Positions 51,204 to 58,564 of a stretch of DNA of 64,000 nucleotides are shown one piece after another (position 1 is the first letter of the stretch; each line of letters starts with the position of its first letter). The notes beneath the pieces were generated by a model. It saw only the letters and a program-made list of their open reading frames with translations, was not told the DNA's origin and made no database searches. Source of the DNA: a virus; IMG/VR virus record IMGVR_UViG_3300020580_000001, positions 18,781 to 82,780 of that record. One strand, written 5' to 3'. The position numbers were made by a program, and so were the translations under genes.

Positions 51204-52267
51204 TTCAAAATTTCCGGAATCACCGTGAATGTTTGGCTAGCAATTGGGTTTGCTTGGTTCTGCATCTGAATATCCACAAACACAGAGGTGCCCGAGGCGA
51301 GCTTTATCGACGCCTGATTGGCATTAGCGAGCCCTCCCCCGCCCGCTGCCCCGTCGCCACATTGATGCGTCAATATTACTAAATAGGCCCCTAACCAGTT
51401 CGCAGCTCCAGTCGCCGGATTATACGCCCCTCCGTCACCCCCAGTGTACGTCGGTGGGGCACTCCACAGCGTCACTAACAGATTGACACCAGCCCATCCT
51501 GAGGTGATATTCGTTACGACTCTTACGCGAGGGATAAGGCATCCACCTGCGTACGTTGCAATCGAAAAGGAATGAGACCCAGGTGAGGTCGCAGAGTCTG
51601 CAATCAGGGAGTTAGGCGGATAGGTAAGAGTTACTGTAAGAGATGTCCCGGTTGATGTAGACGATAACGACGCTCCGCCAGATGTTGCAGCGAGCTGGAA
51701 TGTGTTGGTTGCGATGACCGAAACCCAATAAGTTACACCTAGGACAAAGTTTCCGCCAGTTGGCGCTGTCGTCCCGCTGAGAACTACAGCTTGACCTACT
51801 TGAAGCGGATGCCCCGTCCATGTGAATACGCATGGAGTGGCACTCGTAGCGGTAACAGCGGAAGAAACTGCACTCGCCGGACGTGTGATAACAGTTGCTA
51901 ATGGATTGGTGATTGCACCTGAGTTAAGCGAAGTTTGTCCAATACTTTGAATCTCTAGCCATGTGGATCTGATATTTTGCGCCAATTGCTCAAATGGAGA
52001 CCATATCCCCCTTTCGGCCGGAAGCAGCTGGCTTAACAAATCCGCAATTTTAATTAACGTCGGGTCCGATGGCTGATCGCCAGCCAAAGCCACGGGCATG
52101 GATTGCGCCATTAGCGCTTGACCGGCAGCAATCAGGTTTTCCGGATTTCCTGAGACACCCCCTAGATCAAGCGCAACAACTTGGGTCTTGACGGCGCCGC
52201 CTTGCCTGGCCACATCACGAATAGAATCGCCGCCTGAACCAACATTAATGACGGTATTATCAGCCAC
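51200..52267 (-). CDS. structural/fibre-region protein (355 aa)
   Basis: Begins MADNTVINVGSGGDSIRDVA, a start common in virion surface proteins, with an internal Ig-like insert (CVFTWTGHPLQVGQAVVLSG, YWVSVIATNTFQLAATSGGA) and a jelly-roll-like C-terminus (GGDGGAYNPATGAANWLGAY). No enzymatic motif is seen. Confidence 0.6.
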   Translation of the reverse strand: MADNTVINVGSGGDSIRDVARQGGAVKTQVVALDLGGVSGNPENLIAAGQALMAQSMPVALAGDQPSDPTLIKIADLLSQLLPAERGIWSPFEQLAQNIRSTWLEIQSIGQTSLNSGAITNPLATVITRPASAVSSAVTATSATPCVFTWTGHPLQVGQAVVLSGTTAPTGGNFVLGVTYWVSVIATNTFQLAATSGGASLSSTSTGTSLTVTLTYPPNSLIADSATSPGSHSFSIATYAGGCLIPRVRVVTNITSGWAGVNLLVTLWSAPPTYTGGDGGAYNPATGAANWLGAYLVILTHQCGDGAAGGGGLANANQASIKLASGTSVFVDIQMQNQANPIASQTFTVIPEILN

Positions 52268-52270
52268 GTT

Positions 52271-53170
52271 TTACGCCATCGTCAGAGTCATTTGCGCGGC
52301 ATTAAAGGTAACCGTATTATTAATTACTATAGGCTGCTGAACGATCTTGCGAATCGAGCCACCACCTGAAGCCGATGCCGCATTGACACCAACATTAAAG
52401 GTGTCGGTCGTAATACCGGCAACCGTGAGAACTCCGGAGAATGATCCGGCTTGCGGTAGCACACCACCAAATTTTTGCGTGACAACCACTGGGTCGCCAT
52501 TGGAAAATCCATGTGCTGGAACAGTTAGTACGCTCGGGCTGGCTAATGTTCCGGTGAACGGTAGCCATTTGAAATTGCCCATATAATCCCACCAAATAAC
52601 ATTGGTGTTCCCAGACGAAGCATCGGCGAGGAACCATGAATTTACAGTTCCCCACGCAGTGGTTGCGCCGACTAATGGAAATGTTATAATAGTATTAGTG
52701 TTTGCGATGCTTGCAGGAGTCGTGACCGGTTCCGTTCCCGAAGATGCAACCGCCTGGGCAAATGCCGAAAAGCGGATAACTTCACCACTGGCCACCGTAA
52801 CGGTCGTGCTAATAACCACAGTTGTCGCGGAGGTTGACACAACCGTGATATTAGCGCCAATATTCCCTGGAGTGGTAATGCTTCGGACATACATTCCAGC
52901 GACGATCCATGATGGAACAGTCGCCGCGAAATTCAGGGTGGCTGATGCGGTGGAAACCGCATTCGTCGTGAGTGAGCCGGAAACCTGCACGCGGGCATAG
53001 GTGCCTACAGCAACCTCCGAGGCCCCATTAGTGGCAAGCGAGCCGGTATCCGACGTCGGGGCAGTTGTCATAAGCCCTAGCCACTCACCGGTTGGCAACG
53101 CCGGCATAGCAATACCACCAGTCCAATAATTCAGTGACGCCAACGTGGCGTAGTCAGCTAATCCAGCCAT
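52271..53170 (-). CDS. phage tail/structural protein (299 aa)
   Basis: MAGLADYATLASLNYWTGGI AMPALPTGEWLGLMTTAPTS is the start of a widespread tail-associated family (short ruler-like GL.DY....L..). Two Ig-like inserts follow (ATVPSWIVAGMYVRSITTPG and VLTVPAHGFSNGDPVVVTQK). The C-terminal NNTVTFNAAQMTLTMA closes the outer fold. Confidence 0.65.
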   Translation of the reverse strand: MAGLADYATLASLNYWTGGIAMPALPTGEWLGLMTTAPTSDTGSLATNGASEVAVGTYARVQVSGSLTTNAVSTASATLNFAATVPSWIVAGMYVRSITTPGNIGANITVVSTSATTVVISTTVTVASGEVIRFSAFAQAVASSGTEPVTTPASIANTNTIITFPLVGATTAWGTVNSWFLADASSGNTNVIWWDYMGNFKWLPFTGTLASPSVLTVPAHGFSNGDPVVVTQKFGGVLPQAGSFSGVLTVAGITTDTFNVGVNAASASGGGSIRKIVQQPIVINNTVTFNAAQMTLTMA

Positions 53171-53171
53171 A

Positions 53172-53540
53172 CTATGAAAGCTCCGCTACTTCTAATTCGG
53201 CATTCTCTTTAGCCGTAAGACCGCCCCATTCTTCCGCCGATTGCTGCGCCATCTTCTCAAGTAGCAGCACACGCAGCGCGGCAAGCACATCCATACGGCT
53301 TCCATAATCACAACGCGCGAAGAAAAGATAACTTATGCGTCGCATATCGATATCGAAAAAATCACGAAGCTCTTCCAGGGCCGGAAAGCCTGGCTTGAAT
53401 CCAGCGGCAATAAAATATTCGTCTCGGCTGGCGTGACCGATGGCACATTGATGACAATGGCTAAGATTAAACTGGTCATCTGGAATATGATTCACAACGC
53501 GAATTAGGTTTTCGAGGTGCTTAATTGAAGATTTTGACAT
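53172..53540 (-). CDS. soluble hypothetical protein (122 aa)
   Basis: A helical protein with HCHQC (residues about 28-32) and a central EELRDFFDIDMRRISYLFFA. The Cys/His cluster might bind metal but too few ligands are seen. It sits between a structural gene and the exported GH16 gene. The charge pattern is unlike its structural neighbours. Confidence 0.55.
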   Translation of the reverse strand: MSKSSIKHLENLIRVVNHIPDDQFNLSHCHQCAIGHASRDEYFIAAGFKPGFPALEELRDFFDIDMRRISYLFFARCDYGSRMDVLAALRVLLLEKMAQQSAEEWGGLTAKENAELEVAELS

Positions 53541-53541
53541 T

Positions 53542-54861
53542 TTATTTTGCTCCGTAATACCTCACATAGTCCACCCACATATCATAATACCCGGCGAGCG
53601 GGGGAGTTACCGGCCACCCACTGCCCATTGCGAGGTCGAGCATCACGAACCAAGTCGGTACAACCCCGCCTGGCATAAATGCCCTGGGCAGCGAGCCCAT
53701 TAGTTTGTCATCAAAATATGCGCTAACTGTAGTTGTGGTTATCAGCAAACCGTAGCGGTGAAAATCCCAGGTTAGATCGCCACCAGGCTGATTATGATAG
53801 ATCGACCCGCTCGGTCCGGTTGCGCTGCCATAGGCATGCTGCGTGGCTGCAAAATAGGTTGGAAATGGCCCATTAGCCTCCATAATGTCTTCTTCAACAT
53901 TGGAGGTTTTTCCGACTGGTCCAAGCCCCTGGATGGTTAGCATCCAGAAAGCCGGGAAGGTGCCGCCACTCAAAGGAACTCGACCAGCAGCACTTGTCGA
54001 GCCATCAGGAATCAAAATGCGAGATTCATAATAGCCATTGCCGGCGGGAAGATTTGTCGAGCCATCCGGAAACGCCGACGAGAGGAGGCCGGAATACAAT
54101 TTCCGCCCGAATCCGTACGGGTCAGTGTAACTCGCATCATATTGAGCACGGATGCGCAGGAACCCGCCCTTGATCATAAATGGGTTATATGGACTGTCAG
54201 TATGCTCGAACGCGGCATCGCCGAAATCTCCACCACCAGTTTTATTTTCCCACCAGTTAAAACCATCTGTCGAAGTCGGAGAAGTACATTTCGGCCATAC
54301 GCCAGTCCCAGGCTTGCACGGCGTGGCCTTGAGCGTATCGAACTCGTCAGACCATTTGAGCGTCAGGCCGGTCGCGCCAACCGGGAACGAGGTCGGTGGC
54401 GGCACACTACTTCCCACCACAAACAGCGTCATCCTAGCGCCAAGGTTAACGGTGAAGCTATTATCACCTGGTGGCTTGTTCCAGGCGTAAATTGCCACGT
54501 TGAGCGGGCCATGCGGCTCGCTACGTAGATTTAGCTGGCCGATGAAGTCTCCTGCGCCATCGCTGGTAAGGCGAGCGTTGAACTTCCCATGTGTGTAGAC
54601 CTCAATGTTTTGCATCCCAGGCGCTTGAACTTCAATAATGTAAGGCGCTTGCGCCGATGCTATTGATGCGCCATCACTTAACGGAACATTGAGTGTGGTT
54701 GGCGCGACAACCTGGTTGTCTTTGATGATCGCGCTAACACATGGGCTAAGTATCGCCATGGTATTAGGCATCGTCGCCCGCATCACGGGGCATGCCGAGC
54801 CTGAAAGCGGGAACAGAACGATAGCAATTAATGCTAAAATATTGCCGCCAAAATATTTCAT
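53542..54861 (-). CDS. secreted GH16 beta-glucanase
   Basis: I start at the ATG at 54861; the longer reading overlaps the neighbour and would hide the signal peptide (MKYFGGNILALIAIVLFPLS). Residues about 50-150 and 160-439 are closely similar to residues 205-315 and 330-615 of the GH16 fibre at 19.4 kb. The catalytic ExDxxE is Glu323-Asp325-Glu328 (NVEEDIME). It should be exported and free or envelope-bound rather than fixed in a fibre. The second copy suggests degradation of glucan outside the producing cell. Confidence 0.8.
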   Translation of the reverse strand: MKYFGGNILALIAIVLFPLSGSACPVMRATMPNTMAILSPCVSAIIKDNQVVAPTTLNVPLSDGASIASAQAPYIIEVQAPGMQNIEVYTHGKFNARLTSDGAGDFIGQLNLRSEPHGPLNVAIYAWNKPPGDNSFTVNLGARMTLFVVGSSVPPPTSFPVGATGLTLKWSDEFDTLKATPCKPGTGVWPKCTSPTSTDGFNWWENKTGGGDFGDAAFEHTDSPYNPFMIKGGFLRIRAQYDASYTDPYGFGRKLYSGLLSSAFPDGSTNLPAGNGYYESRILIPDGSTSAAGRVPLSGGTFPAFWMLTIQGLGPVGKTSNVEEDIMEANGPFPTYFAATQHAYGSATGPSGSIYHNQPGGDLTWDFHRYGLLITTTTVSAYFDDKLMGSLPRAFMPGGVVPTWFVMLDLAMGSGWPVTPPLAGYYDMWVDYVRYYGAK

Positions 54862-54865
54862 AATT

Positions 54866-55354
54866 TTACACTGGCGGGACGGCTTGCGGCGTGAAAACCG
54901 CATCGACAACATCCAGGGTGATGGCTTTTGGCGTGAGATCCATAACGATGTCGACCATCAACGCGAATGAGGTCAGCGCCGAAGTGTCGGTTACTGTGAC
55001 GGTAAGGCCGGAAGCCAGCTTAACCATTGGGGTGAGAATCAAAGCAACGGCGCCGGCCATTGGGCCGGATGGCATTGTGCCAATCGTGGCCGTTAATTTG
55101 GTGCCATCGCTAGAGAGCGCAGAAAAAATATCACCGACAGGAGCCGGAACCACGACGCCAGACGCATCGGTTACGTGGATTGCAATTGCAGCAACGGTAT
55201 CGTCCGCAAGCTCGAAATTCGCCATGAGGTTTCCATTTCTTGTGATGATTGGGAGCGCCAACACGATATGTGCTGGTTTATTCGTGGTGGTCAGAAGCGC
55301 TACGATCTTGTCGAGACTAGCGAGAAGCGCCGCCGCGAATTGCTCGACGGTCAT
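54866..55354 (-). CDS. structural protein, first gene of the minus-strand late block (162 aa)
   Basis: A helical N-terminal ~30 residues (MTVEQFAAALLASLDKIVAL) followed by a beta sandwich (ANFELADDTVAAIAIHVTDA, TKLTATIGTMPSGPMAGAVA, ASGLTVTVTDTSALTSFALM). It is divergent from the XRE repressor with a 60-base control region between. Probably virion-associated. Confidence 0.6.
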   Translation of the reverse strand: MTVEQFAAALLASLDKIVALLTTTNKPAHIVLALPIITRNGNLMANFELADDTVAAIAIHVTDASGVVVPAPVGDIFSALSSDGTKLTATIGTMPSGPMAGAVALILTPMVKLASGLTVTVTDTSALTSFALMVDIVMDLTPKAITLDVVDAVFTPQAVPPV

Positions 55355-55376
55355 GGGCTAACTCGCAATTTAATGA

Positions 55377-55406
55377 TTTACAAACGATAATCTGTTGGCG
55401 TATATA
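55377..55406 (+). promoter_or_regulatory. promoter of the XRE repressor gene, leaderless type
   Basis: TTTACA (55377-55382) and TATATA (55401-55406) are 18 bases apart. The expected start falls at about 55413, two bases before the ATG at 55415, and no ribosome site is present, reminiscent of the leaderless lambda cI message. Confidence 0.5.
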
Positions 55407-55414
55407 GGCTTATA

Positions 55415-55618
55415 ATGACACCGGAATCTCTAAGAGCCTGGCGGGAGCGTATGCGCTGGTCACAGGCGAATGCAGCGGATGCCCTCGGCCTGTCGGCCGT
55501 TGGCTACCGTGACTATGAAAAGGGCAAGCCTCTCAAGGGAGCAAAACCGCGGTCAATCCCAAAAACCGTCGCGCTTGCCTGCGCCGCAATCACGCATCGA
55601 ATACCGCCAGAGGAATAA
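55415..55618 (+). CDS. XRE-family helix-turn-helix regulator (67 aa)
   Basis: ESLRAWRERMRWSQANAADA LGLSAVGYRDYEKGKPLKGA is a complete Cro/cI-type HTH (residues 4-42). At 67 residues it is DNA-binding domain only, so it is Cro-sized. It lies between the two divergent blocks and directly upstream of an operator-like palindrome and the early promoter. Confidence 0.8.
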   Translation: MTPESLRAWRERMRWSQANAADALGLSAVGYRDYEKGKPLKGAKPRSIPKTVALACAAITHRIPPEE

Positions 55619-55632
55619 GGCTTATGGTCAAG

Positions 55633-55647
55633 TTTATGTTACATAAA
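55633..55647. promoter_or_regulatory. operator-like palindrome
   Basis: TTTATGT (55633-55639), one central base, and ACATAAA (55641-55647) form a perfect 7-1-7 palindrome between the XRE gene and the early promoter. Size and place fit a binding site for a dimeric XRE regulator. Confidence 0.5.
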
Positions 55648-55682
55648 GTGATAATTAATTTGTAGAAATATGCAATTACCTC

Positions 55683-55711
55683 TTGACTTCCTGCAACTAA
55701 TGTCCTATATT
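55683..55711 (+). promoter_or_regulatory. strong early promoter
   Basis: TTGACT (55683-55688), 17-base spacer, TATATT (55706-55711). The predicted start at about 55718 gives a ~155-base leader without ATG (rich in GGCC and CCCGGG) before the first small gene. It should transcribe the whole plus-strand early chain. Confidence 0.65.
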
Positions 55712-55873
55712 GTGATTATAGACAGAGACGAGCCCGGGCTTCCGGCTAAAGGAGCAAAAACCCCAACTGAGGCCGGTAAGACAGGCCCAGAGAGCCCCGC
55801 AAAAGCTAAGAAGCGAGAAGCGAGAGAAAGAAACAAGCTTTGCTAGGCCGCCAAGCTATGGAGGAGAACGAAA

Positions 55874-56050
55874 ATGGCATTCACCGGAACATCCAAGGGA
55901 AAACTAGAGCCCTTAACTCACGAAGGAAAAATCATCAGATATACGAGGAAGCTTGCGGAAGCCCGCAACAACAACAAACCGGAAATGATCGCGCTGTTCG
56001 AGAGACAGCTCGCCGAACTTACAAGCCGCGAAAAGATCAAAAGCAAATGA
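55874..56050 (+). CDS. first early gene, small helical protein (58 aa)
   Basis: GAGGAGAACGAAA precedes the ATG. MAFTGTSKGKLEPLTHEGKI is followed by a basic helical body. Another reading frame over the same bases is open for longer but lacks a ribosome site. The same GGAGAACGAAA leader recurs before later early genes. Confidence 0.6.
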   Translation: MAFTGTSKGKLEPLTHEGKIIRYTRKLAEARNNNKPEMIALFERQLAELTSREKIKSK

Positions 56051-56128
56051 GCCCAACCCACGGCGGCCTAGCAAAGCTTGGATTTCTCAACCAAGCCTAA
56101 CAGTAAGCCAAACTAAGGGAGAACGAAA

Positions 56129-56374
56129 ATGGCTGACTATTACCTGACAACGGACCATTCCGCATCCAGCTATGGCATGCCAGTGCTTGTTGATCCATCA
56201 ACGGGAACGGCATATGGCCCAGCCGATAAATTGCCGGATGATGTTACAAGCGCCCCATCAGCATGGGACTATGTGTGGCGCAAGCAGGATGCTGGCAGAT
56301 ACGCATGGCTCGATGAAGTTAGCAACAATACAGAAGCATCTAATATGGCTGCCAAGTTTTTGGCAATCAAATGA
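56129..56374 (+). CDS. early small protein (81 aa)
   Basis: AAGGGAGAACGAAA then ATG. MADYYLTTDHSASSYGMPVL followed by a Tyr/Trp-rich, acidic protein (SAPSAWDYVWRKQDAGRYAW). Function unknown. Its stop codon is the first part of intergenic element A. Confidence 0.65.
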   Translation: MADYYLTTDHSASSYGMPVLVDPSTGTAYGPADKLPDDVTSAPSAWDYVWRKQDAGRYAWLDEVSNNTEASNMAAKFLAIK

Positions 56375-56440
56375 CCCTTCGAAGCGCGACCTTACGGGGC
56401 CGCGTCACGAAAGGCCAAGACAAACCAAGGGAGAACGAGA
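56372..56440 (+). ncRNA. structured intergenic element A (minimal copy)
   Basis: Begins with the upstream stop in TGACCCTTC and continues directly with GAAGCG, so CTTC and GAAG touch without the variable hairpin seen in the other copies. The ATGCGCGGATA and GCTTCACC boxes are absent. It is the simplest member of the family and may be degenerate. Confidence 0.45.
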
Positions 56441-56608
56441 ATGACGGAACAAGACGCCCACCGAGCCGTCGAATGGTACAAAGAACATAAACGGCATGTT
56501 GAACGGCTAATCAAAGAAGCGCGTGGAAAATTTGAACCAAGTGGCTCCGATGCTATACGGCCGGAGCTTTGGAAAGCAGAACATTGGTTCTGGTTCCTGA
56601 CCAAATGA
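56441..56608 (+). CDS. early small protein (55 aa)
   Basis: AAGGGAGAACGAGA precedes the ATG at 56441. MTEQDAHRAVEWYKEHKRHV then a basic helix and a Trp-rich end (AEHWFWFLTK). Its stop is the start of element B. Function unknown. Confidence 0.6.
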   Translation: MTEQDAHRAVEWYKEHKRHVERLIKEARGKFEPSGSDAIRPELWKAEHWFWFLTK

Positions 56609-56714
56609 CCCTTCCCCATCGGGGCTTAACCTCCCCGATCCAGAAGCGCCAGACGGAGCTAAGACAACATACCGTCTGTCTGGGTTGCCCAGGGCTTTAG
56701 ACTGGTGCTTCACC
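56606..56714 (+). ncRNA. structured intergenic element B
   Basis: The stop-overlapping TGACCCTTC is followed by a TCGGGG/CCCCGA hairpin (56619-56638), then GAAGCG (56643-56648), a CAGACGG/CCGTCTG hairpin (56650-56678) and GCTTCACC (56707-56714). CTTC-GAAG closes the first hairpin; GAAGC can alternatively pair with GCTTC. The core box is shortened to CCAGACGGAGC. Confidence 0.55.
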
Positions 56715-56752
56715 TTCCCCGCGCCTCGGGGTTTCAGGGGCAGAGAACGAAA

Positions 56753-57001
56753 ATGGTAAATCATCCAAATAGAAGCAGCCAATTTAAGTCTCAACGGGAA
56801 CCTGAATTCCATCTCCAGCACTTCGGTCCTTGCGAGCCACATTGGCCTAAAGGCGGCTGGTCTATTTACCAAATCACGGGGGATGAAATAGCCCAGCGCA
56901 TCACATTCGATATAACCGGAAAGGTAGTTCGCCGCGATTCTTGGTGTGGCTATATCGGCATTTTCGAAACGTTGCCGGAAGTCATGGAGGCTATGCAATG
57001 A
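56753..57001 (+). CDS. early small protein (82 aa)
   Basis: AGAGAACGAAA then ATG at 56753. A soluble protein (SQREPEFHLQHFGPCEPHWP, GWSIYQITGDEIAQRITFDI, TGKVVRRDSWCGYIGIFETL) of alpha/beta type. Two Cys. The start of the next gene overlaps its stop (ATGA). Confidence 0.6.
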   Translation: MVNHPNRSSQFKSQREPEFHLQHFGPCEPHWPKGGWSIYQITGDEIAQRITFDITGKVVRRDSWCGYIGIFETLPEVMEAMQ

Positions 57002-57306
57002 CCCAGTTTCACGAAGGCCAGGATGTAGAGGTTTGGAAAGAAGTCCGCACTCGCGGAACTGACCTTCACCAAAACTACGTTCGCCGCTGGTGCAAGGCGA
57101 AGATCGTTTATGCGCTAAAAGAAACACCAAGATATCTTGTCCAATTCCCAGAGCCCAACGGCAAATATGACGTTGACGGAACCCGCGCCGTATTCGACGC
57201 GGAGCATATCCGGGCGGTAGAGCGTGACATCGGCTTGCCTGATTATGCCCTCGATGATCGCCAATGGTGCGACCGGTGGAATAGGCGGATAGGGGAAACC
57301 ACATGA
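56998..57306 (+). CDS. MTQF-family small protein 1 (102 aa)
   Basis: MTQFHEGQDVEVWKEVRTRG ... RRWCKAKIVYALKETPRYLV QFPEPN...TRAVFDAEHIRAV is one of three paralogues in this region. The shared pattern MTQF..GQ.VEV ... A.KIV .... Y.VQFPD.SRAVFDA.HIR suggests an SH3/Tudor-like small beta-barrel, a fold often used to bind RNA or protein. Function unknown. Confidence 0.65.
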   Translation: MTQFHEGQDVEVWKEVRTRGTDLHQNYVRRWCKAKIVYALKETPRYLVQFPEPNGKYDVDGTRAVFDAEHIRAVERDIGLPDYALDDRQWCDRWNRRIGETT

Positions 57307-57353
57307 CCCGCCGTTCAATCGAGTCCATCTACTTGTTGCCAACAAAAGACTGA
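57303..57353 (+). CDS. 16-codon frame ending at element C
   Basis: ATG at 57303 overlaps the upstream stop (ATGA) and has GGGGAAA upstream. It encodes MTRRSIESIYLLPTKD and ends at the TGA of the TGACCCTTC that opens element C, just as whole genes end at elements A, B and E. It could be a leader peptide whose translation affects the element. Confidence 0.35.
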   Translation: MTRRSIESIYLLPTKD

Positions 57354-57475
57354 CCCTTCGACACTGGCGGTTTCGGCCGCCAGCACGAAGCGCCAGAAAT
57401 GGAGCCGCACGCGAAGCCTGCAACGGCTAGCTCACATGGCTTAAATGCGCGGATAGTGGCCCGCGCCGCTTCACC
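57351..57475 (+). ncRNA. structured intergenic element C
   Basis: TGACCCTTCG, hairpin CTGGCGG/CCGCCAG (57364-57383), core GAAGCGCCAGAAATGGAGC (57387-57405), ATGCGCGGATA (about 57445-57455), hairpin GCGCGG/CCGCGC, CGCTTCACC (57467-57475). CTTCG-CGAAG closes the first hairpin; GAAGCG (57387-57392) is also complementary to CGCTTC (57467-57472). The two pairings exclude each other. Confidence 0.65.
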
Positions 57476-57499
57476 TAAACACAACAAAAAGGAAACCTA

Positions 57500-57865
57500 A
57501 TGCGTAAAATACTTCTTGCGACACTAACATTCACGGCCTTGGCTTTTCCAGCATTGGCCAAGAATACCATGGTTATGGTTAATCTATCCGGCGTCGTCAA
57601 ATCTTCCGGCGCCAATGCAGCATCAACAATAGTTAATGTTGGGGTTGTGGATCTTATCGCGACCGGCAACCACGTTGACGTCTATAATCCTATTACTCAC
57701 TCCTTGATACCAGCCCTTAGCGGCGTTGTCGTGCCTCTTGGAACGATATCCGATATGGTGTTTAATGCTCCTGCATTTTTAACGGTTCAAGGCGCGGGTC
57801 CGTTTGCGGTAACTATCGATTACTCGACAGTTCCGCCAACTGTTGGACCGGCGGTTTCGCTCTAA
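57500..57865 (+). CDS. exported early protein (121 aa)
   Basis: AAAAAGGAAACCTA precedes the ATG. Signal peptide MRKILLATLTFTALAFPALA, then a beta-rich mature part (NLSGVVKSSGANAASTIVNV, FNAPAFLTVQGAGPFAVTID). An exported protein among early cytosolic genes is unusual; envelope modification or exclusion is possible. Confidence 0.6.
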   Translation: MRKILLATLTFTALAFPALAKNTMVMVNLSGVVKSSGANAASTIVNVGVVDLIATGNHVDVYNPITHSLIPALSGVVVPLGTISDMVFNAPAFLTVQGAGPFAVTIDYSTVPPTVGPAVSL

Positions 57866-57867
57866 TT

Positions 57868-57978
57868 TGACATTTCTTCTGCGGACCGGTGCAAGCCAGC
57901 CCGCACGAGAAGCGCCAGAAATGGAGCTGTCTGCCAATGGCGGAAGAATGCGCGGATATAACGCCCGCACCGCTTCAC
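57868..57978 (+). ncRNA. structured intergenic element D
   Basis: TTGACATTTCTTCT, GCGG...CCGC hairpin with CTTCT-AGAAG closure, the same 19-base core GAAGCGCCAGAAATGGAGC as element C (57909-57927), ATGCGCGGATA, a TGCG(C)GG/CCCGCA hairpin with one bulge, and CGCTTCACC (57971-57979). Here the upstream stop is TAA, a few bases before the element. Confidence 0.6.
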
Positions 57979-57998
57979 CTAAATCAGGAGGAATGAAC

Positions 57999-58205
57999 AT
58001 GACCCAGTTTAACGAAGGCCAAGAAGTTGAGGTCTTAACCGACCCAGCATTCCCGCGCGGGACGTTTGCATGGCGCAAGGCGAAGATCGTCGCGCCGACC
58101 ATGCACACACATCGCGAACTTTATACCGTCCAATTCCCCGACAACTCCCGCGCCGTGTTCGACGCGGCTCATATACGGAGCACACCATTCTGGAGCACAC
58201 CATGA
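57999..58205 (+). CDS. MTQF-family small protein 2 (68 aa)
   Basis: ATG at 57999 seven bases after AGGAGG (an ATG two codons earlier is too close to the ribosome site). MTQFNEGQEVEVLTDPAFPR ... FAWRKAKIVAP ... YTVQFPDNSRAVFDAAHIRS is the shortest of the three paralogues. Coupled to paralogue 3 by ATGA. Confidence 0.65.
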   Translation: MTQFNEGQEVEVLTDPAFPRGTFAWRKAKIVAPTMHTHRELYTVQFPDNSRAVFDAAHIRSTPFWSTP

Positions 58206-58564
58206 CCCAATTTCACAAAGGCCAGGAGGTTGAGGTTTTCAAGCCGTACTTTGACGAAACCCGCACGATTGAGGCGTCAACACGATGCGACTGGCGCGGC
58301 GCAAAAATCGTGGAGATAGGATTGCGCAGCTACCCGGTGCTGGGCAAAATGGATAGGCAATGGAAGCCTGCCAAGTTCGTTGTCCAATTCCCAGACGGCT
58401 CACGCGCCGTGTTCGATGCGGAGCATGTCCGCTTATCGAAAGAGCAAGTCGAGCAAGAGTTGGCCGACAATGGACAGCGATTCGTTGACTCGATGAGCCG
58501 CGCCAAGAAAGTCGCACACGATCTTGGCGAAGGACTCATGGGCCGCGGAAAATATGCAGACTGA
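58202..58564 (+). CDS. MTQF-family small protein 3 (120 aa)
   Basis: MTQFHKGQEVEVFKPYFDET ... DWRGAKIVEIG ... FVVQFPDGSRAVFDAEHVRL followed by a helical C-terminal extension (DSMSRAKKVAHDLGEGLMGR). It shares the small beta domain with paralogues 1 and 2. Its stop is the TGA of element E. Confidence 0.65.
   Translation: MTQFHKGQEVEVFKPYFDETRTIEASTRCDWRGAKIVEIGLRSYPVLGKMDRQWKPAKFVVQFPDGSRAVFDAEHVRLSKEQVEQELADNGQRFVDSMSRAKKVAHDLGEGLMGRGKYAD

Noticed and set aside
55840-56100. 86-codon frame at the start of the early operon
   Set aside because: The ribosome site and leader shared with other early genes fit the other frame (ATG at 55874, 58 residues). The longer frame has an unlikely composition.
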